Source: Comamonadaceae bacterium
GTDB taxonomy: Bacteria > Pseudomonadota > Gammaproteobacteria > Burkholderiales > Burkholderiaceae_C
Length of the DNA stretch: 42,270 nucleotides
Assembly (NCBI GenBank): GCA_947372865.1
Contig: CANBVJ010000026.1
Span: 1-42,270 of the forward strand
Reading direction: 5' to 3'
Made by a program: the position numbers and the translations under genes. This document shows positions 37,328 to 42,270 of this stretch, one piece after another. Every line of letters begins with the position of its first letter. Position 1 is the stretch's first letter. Below the pieces are notes generated by a model that saw nothing but the letters and a program-made list of their open reading frames with translations, did not search any database and was not told the origin of the DNA.

Positions 37328-38937
37328 GGCTTGCCTGCCGGGTGCGCACTGGCCACGGCGGCCGTCGCTTCGCGGTGCCGGGTGGCTTGGGCCACGATGG
37401 CGCCGCGCTGATCGGTGGATAAGCGTGCCAGATTTTTGAGCTGCATGCCCATGCGCGGATTGGCGGTCAGCATCGTTTCGTGGCGCAGCAAAAAATCCCA
37501 GTACAGCGTGGTGAAGGGGCAGGCCGCTTCGCCCACCGACAGCGCCGGGTCAAAGCGGCAGCCCTTGCAGTGGTTGCTCATGCGCTGGATGTATTTGCCG
37601 CTGGCCGCATAGGGCTTGCTGGCCATGACGCCGCCGTCGGCGAACTGGCTCATCCCTAAGGTGTTGGGCAGCTCCACCCATTCCACCGCATCCACGTACA
37701 CGGCCAAGTACCACTGGTGCACTTGCTGGGGCTTGACGCCCAAGAGCAGCGCATACAAACCCGTGACCATCAGGCGCTGGATGTGGTGCGCATAGCCGTG
37801 GCGCAGGGTCTGGCCAATGGCGTCGCGCAGGCAGGCCATGTCGGTATCGCCGGTCCAGTAAAACGCGGGCAGATCGGCCGTGGCGCCTAGCGCGTTGCGC
37901 TCCTCATATTCCGGCATCTGCGTCCAGTAAATGCCGCGCACGTATTCGCGCCAGCCCAGAATCTGGCGGATAAAGCCTTCCACCGCAGGCAGCGGCGCAG
38001 CGCCCGCGCGGTAGGCGGCCTCCGCCGCAGCCACCACTTCGCGCGCGCCCAGCAGCTTGAGGTTCATGGCACAAGCCAGGTGCGAGTGGTAGAGCCACAC
38101 ATCGCCCTCCCACATCGCGTCCTGGTGTTCGCCAAAGAAGGGCAGGCGCTCTTGGATAAAGGCGTCCAGCGCCAGCAGGGCCTGCGCGCGCGTGACCGGC
38201 CAGCCAAATTCGGCCACGCTGCCGGGGTGGCTGGCGAAGCGGGTGTTGACCAGCGCAATCACCGCTTGCGTGATGGCGTCGGGCGCAAAGCGCGTGGGCG
38301 GCGGCACGGCGCCGGGGCCTTTGGCGCCGAAGGAGGCGCGGTTGTCGGCGTCAAAGTTCCACTGGCCGCCTGCGGGTGCTTTGCCGTCCATCAGGATGCC
38401 GGTTTTTTGGCGCAGCTCGCGGTACCAGTATTCCAGGCGCAGCTGCTTGCGGCCCTTGGCGTGGGCGGCAAAGTCGCGCACGGTGCTGAAGAAATGCAGG
38501 TCATCGCGCACGTCCAGCGGCACCTTGGCCGCCAGCGCTGCGCCGCGCAAGTCTTGCAGCACGCGCCAGTCGCCCGGCGCGGTCATCACCAGGGTTTGGG
38601 GCTGGCACGCGGCAATCGCCTTGGCCAGTTCGCCCGCCAAAGTGCCACTGTTGTCGGGCGCGTCCAGGGTGACGTAATGCACGGGCCAGCCTTGGGCGCG
38701 CAAGTCGGCGGCAAAGTGGCGCATGGCGCTCAAAAACACGGTGGTGCGCTGTTTTGCGGACCAGACGTGTTCGGACTCCTGCGCCACCTCGGCCATCCAG
38801 ATGCAGTCTTGCGTCGGGTCGAAGCCGTCCAAGGCGGTGGCGCTGATGTCGAGCTGGTCGCCGAGCACGAGCACGAGGTGGCGGATTGGTGCGCGGGGGA
38901 TTTGGGTGGCCGCGGCGCTTGCGTTGGTGTGGTTCAT
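37324..38937 (-). CDS. FeS-BCP type (6-4) photolyase/cryptochrome
   Basis: A 537-residue member of the prokaryotic iron-sulfur photolyase family (Agrobacterium PhrB, Rhodobacter CryB). The N-terminal domain begins RHLVLVLGDQLDISATALDG. The 4Fe-4S ligands are C369, C457, C460 and C473; the spacings 88, 3 and 13 equal those I recall for Agrobacterium PhrB (C350, C438, C441, C454). FAD-site segments include ILGWREYVRGIYW, GYAHHIQRLMVTGLYALLLG and QWYLAVYVDAVEWVELPN. It is expected to repair (6-4) photoproducts. It starts 6 bases after the DUF2256 stop. Confidence 0.93.
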   Translation of the reverse strand: MNHTNASAAATQIPRAPIRHLVLVLGDQLDISATALDGFDPTQDCIWMAEVAQESEHVWSAKQRTTVFLSAMRHFAADLRAQGWPVHYVTLDAPDNSGTLAGELAKAIAACQPQTLVMTAPGDWRVLQDLRGAALAAKVPLDVRDDLHFFSTVRDFAAHAKGRKQLRLEYWYRELRQKTGILMDGKAPAGGQWNFDADNRASFGAKGPGAVPPPTRFAPDAITQAVIALVNTRFASHPGSVAEFGWPVTRAQALLALDAFIQERLPFFGEHQDAMWEGDVWLYHSHLACAMNLKLLGAREVVAAAEAAYRAGAAPLPAVEGFIRQILGWREYVRGIYWTQMPEYEERNALGATADLPAFYWTGDTDMACLRDAIGQTLRHGYAHHIQRLMVTGLYALLLGVKPQQVHQWYLAVYVDAVEWVELPNTLGMSQFADGGVMASKPYAASGKYIQRMSNHCKGCRFDPALSVGEAACPFTTLYWDFLLRHETMLTANPRMGMQLKNLARLSTDQRGAIVAQATRHREATAAVASAHPAGKP

Positions 38938-38943
38938 GGTGAC

Positions 38944-39120
38944 TTAGCTTGCGCTGCCCTTGGACGGCGCAGTGTTCTTCTTGGCGCGGCAGGCGTCGGA
39001 GCAGTAGCGCACCGAGTCCCAGTTTTTGGCCCAGGCTTTGCGCCAGGTCATGGGGCGCTGGCAGACCGCGCAGGGTTTGGAGGGCAGGCTGCTTTTGTTG
39101 CCCTTGAAGTCGTTTTTCAT
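38944..39120 (-). CDS. DUF2256 zinc-ribbon small protein
   Basis: A 58-residue basic protein, MKNDFKGNKSSLPSKPCAVC at the start, with four cysteines C17, C20, C40 and C44 (CAVCQRPMTWRKAW, SVRYCSDACRAKK). This is the DUF2256 pattern, a small zinc ribbon often found beside photolyase and cryptochrome genes. The ATG overlaps the stop of the upstream photolyase gene (ATGA). The role is unknown; binding to nucleic acid or to the photolyase is possible. Confidence 0.9.
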   Translation of the reverse strand: MKNDFKGNKSSLPSKPCAVCQRPMTWRKAWAKNWDSVRYCSDACRAKKNTAPSKGSAS

Positions 39121-40739
39121 GCAAGGCCCCTTGGTGAGTCGTCGACCGGTTCGCCCAAGTCAGCGAACAGGTCGGTTTGTTGCGCGTGGCTTGTGGCTTG
39201 GGCGGCAGCCTTTTCCATGTTGCCAGCGCGCCGCTGCATGCCGGTTTGCGCCATGCCGCTTTTGCGCGAGCCGTGGCGCGATTGCACCGCGTCGGCCTCG
39301 GCGCGCGCTTCGGGGGTTTTGCGCAAGCCGTACAAGCGGTCTTTGGCGGCCTTGACCGCATGCTTGTCGTCCACGATGGGCGCGGGGTAGTCGCGCCCTA
39401 TGACGCAGCCAGACATGCGCTCCAACGTATCGTTCATCTTCCACGGCTCGGCCAGGTAGGGCAGCGGCACGCGGGCCAGCTCGGGCACCCAGTGGCGTAT
39501 GAAGGCGCCGTCCGGGTCCTGGTCAAGTGCTTGCTTGGTGGGCGAATAGATACGCAGCGTGTTGATACCGGTGGTGCCGCTTTGCATTTGCATCTGGCTC
39601 CAGTGGATGCCGGCTTCGAAGTCCAAAAACTGCTTCGCCAGAAAGAGACCCGTAGGGCGCCAATGCAGCCAGAGGTGGTAGGACGCAAAACTCACCAGCA
39701 TGGCGCGCATCCGAAAGTTGAGCCAGCCCGTGGCTTTGAGCGAGCGCATGCAGGCGTCCACCATGGGATAGCCGGTTTGGCCTGCGCACCAGGCGTCAAA
39801 GCGGGTGGCGTCAAAGTCGTTTTCGCGCAGGCCGTCGCACACGCTGGCAAAGTTTTCAAACTCAATCGACGGCTGGTCTTCGAGCTTTTGCATAAAGTGG
39901 CAATGCCAGCGCAGGCGGCCACTAAAGCTGCGCAGGGCGCGCGCCAGATTGCGGTCGCTGGCGTGGGCGATGGCGTGTTCGGTGGATTGGTGGACCGTGC
40001 GCATCGAAATCGTGCCAAAGGCCAGGTGTGGGCTCAGGCGGCTGCAGGCGTCGGGCGCGGTCAGGGGGCTGGACATGGCGCGCCGGTAGTCGCGCCCACG
40101 CCCGTCCAGAAAACCGTCCAATTCGGCCCAGGCGCTGGCTTCGGTGCCGGTCTGTACTAATTTAGTGTCGGCTTGCAGGCCCAGCGCGTGCAGGTCGGGA
40201 ATCTCTTGCAAGTCCAAACCCGCCACCCCGGCAAAGCCGCCTTGCGCCGGCACGCGCGGCGCGTCCATGCGCGCCTGCCAGCGCTTGGCCCAGCCAAAGC
40301 GCGAGCGCAGGCGCCGCACCACGCCGGTCTGCGTCCATTCCTGCCAACGCACGCCGCCAGCCGCACACCAGGCGGCCACGGCCTTGTCGCGCGCATAGGT
40401 CCACATGGGGCCGGTTTCTTCATGGCTGAGGAGATGGGTGAATGCGGTTTGGGCCTGCAACGCGGTCAGCACATCGACCGCCGTGCCCACGCGCACCAGC
40501 AAGGGCAAGCCCCGCGCGGCCAGTGACGCACGCAGGGGCGCCAGGCTATCGAGTGCAAATTGCAGATGGGCGGTGCTGAATTCCGGGCTGGCCAGCCATT
40601 CGGGCTCAATGATGAAAAGCCCCAGCGCCGATTCAAAGTGCTGCGCCGCCGCCAGGGGCGCATGGTCGTCCTGGCGCAAATCCCGCTTGAACCAGACCAG
40701 CGCGCGTGCTGGGGTTTGGGGTTGGGGTCGGTGGGGCAT
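39117..40739 (-). CDS. Cryptochrome/photolyase family protein
   Basis: A 540-residue photolyase-family flavoprotein with both usual domains in the normal order. The antenna-type alpha/beta domain runs from ALVWFKRDLRQDDHAPLAAA to about residue 140. The FAD domain includes RLSPHLAFGTISMRTVHQST, SFSGRLRWHCHFMQKLE, GYPMVDACMRSLKATGWLNF, RMRAMLVSFASYHLWLHWRP and GINTLRIYSPTKQALDQDPD. The sequence suggests a cryptochrome/photolyase subgroup rather than the E. coli PhrB type. A basic C-terminal tail (about 470-540) is extra. It is the first gene of the operon; a TAGAGT box lies 7 bases before the ATG. Confidence 0.9.
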   Translation of the reverse strand: MPHRPQPQTPARALVWFKRDLRQDDHAPLAAAQHFESALGLFIIEPEWLASPEFSTAHLQFALDSLAPLRASLAARGLPLLVRVGTAVDVLTALQAQTAFTHLLSHEETGPMWTYARDKAVAAWCAAGGVRWQEWTQTGVVRRLRSRFGWAKRWQARMDAPRVPAQGGFAGVAGLDLQEIPDLHALGLQADTKLVQTGTEASAWAELDGFLDGRGRDYRRAMSSPLTAPDACSRLSPHLAFGTISMRTVHQSTEHAIAHASDRNLARALRSFSGRLRWHCHFMQKLEDQPSIEFENFASVCDGLRENDFDATRFDAWCAGQTGYPMVDACMRSLKATGWLNFRMRAMLVSFASYHLWLHWRPTGLFLAKQFLDFEAGIHWSQMQMQSGTTGINTLRIYSPTKQALDQDPDGAFIRHWVPELARVPLPYLAEPWKMNDTLERMSGCVIGRDYPAPIVDDKHAVKAAKDRLYGLRKTPEARAEADAVQSRHGSRKSGMAQTGMQRRAGNMEKAAAQATSHAQQTDLFADLGEPVDDSPRGLA

Positions 40740-40752
40740 CGGGTGGACTCTA
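40737..40752 (-). promoter_or_regulatory. Leaderless-type promoter of the photolyase operon
   Basis: On the minus strand TAGAGT (40752-40747), then 7 bases, then the ATG at 40739. No ribosome-binding site is visible. The match to a -10 is weaker than for the other cases. Confidence 0.4.
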
Positions 40753-40807
40753 GCAAAAGGGCGGCGCCGAGCGCAGGCTCAGGGGCTTGCGCTGCCTGGC
40801 AGAAAAC

Positions 40808-40840
40808 AAAAAAGCCCAACAGCGCAAACTGTCGGGCTTT
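40808..40840 (-). terminator. Terminator of the tRNA-Met gene
   Basis: Minus-strand arms aaagcccgacag and ctgttgggcttt (one G-T pair) around a short loop, followed by a T-run (40813-40808). It lies 21 bases after the tRNA 3' end and also separates it from the photolyase operon. Confidence 0.85.
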
Positions 40841-40860
40841 GTGTCCCTTGCGGGAGGTTT

Positions 40861-40937
40861 TGGTGGTGATAGGTGGATTTGAACCACCGACATCAGCATT
40901 ATGAATGCTGCGCTCTAACCAACTGAGCTATATCACC
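40861..40937 (-). tRNA. tRNA-Met (anticodon CAT), elongator type
   Basis: A 77-base cloverleaf with CCA encoded. The acceptor stem is GGTGATA/TATCACC, D-arm GCTCAGTTGGTTAGAGC, anticodon stem CAGCA/TGCTG with loop TTCATAA (anticodon CAT), T-arm GGTGGTTCAAATCCACC. The acceptor starts with a G1-C72 pair, so it is not the initiator. The isoleucine CAT tRNA is a possible alternative, but the overall sequence resembles the elongator Met tRNA. Confidence 0.93.
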
Positions 40938-40984
40938 GAAGGCGCAAATTATAGCCAGAAACGCGGCCGCGTCATGGGCGGCGT

Positions 40985-41764
40985 TTACTGGTGGGTGAAC
41001 ACGGCCGCGCGCTTGGCCATGAAGGCGTCCATGCCTTCTTTTTGGTCGGCGGTGGCAAACAAGGCGTGGAAAAGGCGGCGCTCGAACATCACACCGTCGG
41101 ACAGGCCGCTCTCGAACGCGCGGTTCACGCTCTCTTTGGCGGCCATGGTGGCGACTTGTGAGAACCCGGCCACCATCAGGGCGGCAGCCAGCACCTCGTC
41201 CATCAGGCTGGCCAGGGGCACCACGCGGCTGACCAGTCCGGCGCGTTCGGCCTCGGCGGCGTCCATCATGCGCCCGGTCAGGGCCATGTCCATGGCTTTG
41301 GCTTTGCCCACGGCGCGCGGCAGGCGTTGGGTGCCACCGGCGCCGGGAATCACGCCGAGCTTGATCTCAGGCTGGCCAAAGCGGGCGTTGTCGGCGGCGA
41401 TGATGAAGTCGCACATCATGGCCAGCTCGCAGCCGCCGCCCAGCGCGAAGCCGCTGACTGCGGCAATCACCGGCTTGCGGATGGAGCGGATGGTTTCCCA
41501 GTTGCGCGAGATGTAGTCCGAGCCATACACGTCAGCAAAGCTGTACTTGGCCATGGCGGCAATGTCGGCGCCTGCGGCAAAGGCTTTTTCGCTGCCGGTA
41601 ATCACTGCGCAACCCAGGGCCGGATCGGCGTCAAAGGCCTTGAGGGCGTGGCCGAGTTCGTCCATTAACTGGTCGTTGAGCGCATTGAGCTGCTTGGGGC
41701 GGTTGAGGGTAATGATGGCAACTTTGTCGCCTTCGGTACGGGTGGTGATGCATTCGTAAGTCAT
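40985..41764 (-). CDS. Enoyl-CoA hydratase (crotonase family)
   Basis: Hydrates 2-enoyl-CoA in beta-oxidation or phenylacetate breakdown. Starting at the ATG at 41764, the 259 residues carry both catalytic glutamates of hydratases, in [17 protein letters not shown] and [20 protein letters not shown], and the oxyanion-hole segment [14 protein letters not shown]. An in-frame extension upstream overlaps the divergent gene and is not used. TATAGT (minus strand, 41802-41797) is a likely -10, giving a leader of about 27 bases. It is divergent from another crotonase gene. Confidence 0.93.
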   Translation of the reverse strand: MTYECITTRTEGDKVAIITLNRPKQLNALNDQLMDELGHALKAFDADPALGCAVITGSEKAFAAGADIAAMAKYSFADVYGSDYISRNWETIRSIRKPVIAAVSGFALGGGCELAMMCDFIIAADNARFGQPEIKLGVIPGAGGTQRLPRAVGKAKAMDMALTGRMMDAAEAERAGLVSRVVPLASLMDEVLAAALMVAGFSQVATMAAKESVNRAFESGLSDGVMFERRLFHALFATADQKEGMDAFMAKRAAVFTHQ

Positions 41765-41854
41765 GATGGGGTGCGCTAAAGTGGTCAAAGTGCCACTATA
41801 ACCAGCGCTCCCCACCCCTTGTTTACACGCACAACGACTTCGCAGGAACCCCCC

Positions 41855-42270
41855 ATGACCGACAGCACCGTTTTGTTTGAAGCGCGCGCCAACGTGGCGC
41901 TGATCACGCTCAACCGCCCCGCCTCGCTCAATAGCTTTAACCGCACCATGCACCACGACCTGTGGGCCGCGCTGGACCAGGCCGAAGCCGACCCGTCGAT
42001 TCGCGCCTGCGTGATTACCGGTGCGGGCCGGGCCTTTTGCGCCGGGGCCGACTTGGCGGACTTTGACTTCACGCCCGGCCCCGACATGGTCCAGCGCGCT
42101 GACCCCGGCCCGGTGATTGACCAGGCCTTTAACCCCACCACCCGGCGCATCCAGTTGCTGCGCATGCCCTGCGTGGCGGCGGTCAACGGCGTAGCGGCCG
42201 GCGCGGGCGCCAGCCTGGCCATGGCTTGCGACATTGCCATTGCCGCGCCCACGGCCAGCTTTATCCAGGC
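41855..42270 (+). CDS. PaaG-like enoyl-CoA hydratase/isomerase (N-terminal part)
   Basis: The frame starts at the ATG at 41855 ([20 protein letters not shown]) after AGGAA (41843-41847) and is open to the window end, 138 codons. The crotonase fold is clear from [20 protein letters not shown] and [20 protein letters not shown]. The first hydratase glutamate position reads GAGASLA, so Glu is replaced, as in PaaG-type 1,2-epoxyphenylacetyl-CoA isomerases. A phenylacetate cluster may continue beyond the window; that is inference. Confidence 0.85.
   Translation, partial: MTDSTVLFEARANVALITLNRPASLNSFNRTMHHDLWAALDQAEADPSIRACVITGAGRAFCAGADLADFDFTPGPDMVQRADPGPVIDQAFNPTTRRIQLLRMPCVAAVNGVAAGAGASLAMACDIAIAAPTASFIQ

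Noticed and set aside
38501-39361. Minus-strand open frame across the DUF2256 gene and photolyase ends
   Set aside because: It is out of frame with three well-supported genes; the DUF2256 frame explains 38944-39120.

Overview
The window is GC-rich chromosomal DNA of a betaproteobacterium, most likely Burkholderiales, family Comamonadaceae. This rests on the gene order and the protein sequences, for example ftsW-murG-murC-ddl-ftsQ-ftsA-ftsZ-lpxC, an RNB-TonB-mtgA-ruvC string and a PP0621-ampD string. No genus is claimed. Nearly every base is coding. I see no transposase, phage gene or CRISPR array, so this is core genome with a few unusual details.

Layout. (1) 1-8438: end of the division and cell wall (dcw) cluster, from ftsW (cut by the window edge) through ftsZ, with start and stop codons overlapping up to ftsQ, then a strong terminator and lpxC. 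(2) 8470-12739, minus strand: a coupled operon of RNase II-like protein, TonB-like protein, mtgA and ruvC. (3) 12793-16534, plus strand: rodA, tldD, azlC, azlD. (4) 16561-17849: an aromatic-amino-acid attenuator (leader peptide with a Phe/Tyr/Trp run, alternative hairpins, terminator) in front of a DAHP synthase gene. (5) 17947-24445: mpl on the minus strand, divergent from an unknown gene, a TlpA-like thioredoxin, accB-accC, prmA and a DUF3426 protein. (6) 24536-29529, minus strand: a histone H1-like Lys/Ala/Pro repeat protein and nrdB, nrdA, with a promoter carrying two NrdR-type boxes. (7) 29928-33033: ccsA-like, PP0621-like and ampD genes on the minus strand, divergent from ffh. (8) 33098-36034, minus strand: DUF3297, a small membrane protein, a lipocalin, miaB and a secreted unknown. 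(9) 36128-40739, minus strand: a four-gene photolyase operon with three different photolyase-family proteins plus a DUF2256 zinc ribbon. (10) 40861-42270: tRNA-Met(CAT) and two divergent crotonase-family genes, the second cut by the window end.

Functional themes are envelope growth (ftsW, murG, murC, ddl, ftsQAZ, lpxC, mtgA, rodA), peptidoglycan recycling (mpl, ampD), fatty-acid and nucleotide supply (accBC, nrdAB), and light-driven DNA repair.

The most interesting signals are four. First, the aroG attenuator. Second, a very regular promoter-to-start spacing: a -10-like hexamer, exactly 6 (sometimes 7) bases, then ATG or GTG, at nine first-in-operon starts, which implies leaderless mRNAs, including the attenuator's leader peptide. 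Third, an in-frame dispersed repeat inside mpl that is related to a repeat downstream of ftsZ. Fourth, the photolyase operon, whose last product has the FAD-binding domain first and what looks like an antenna-like alpha/beta domain last.
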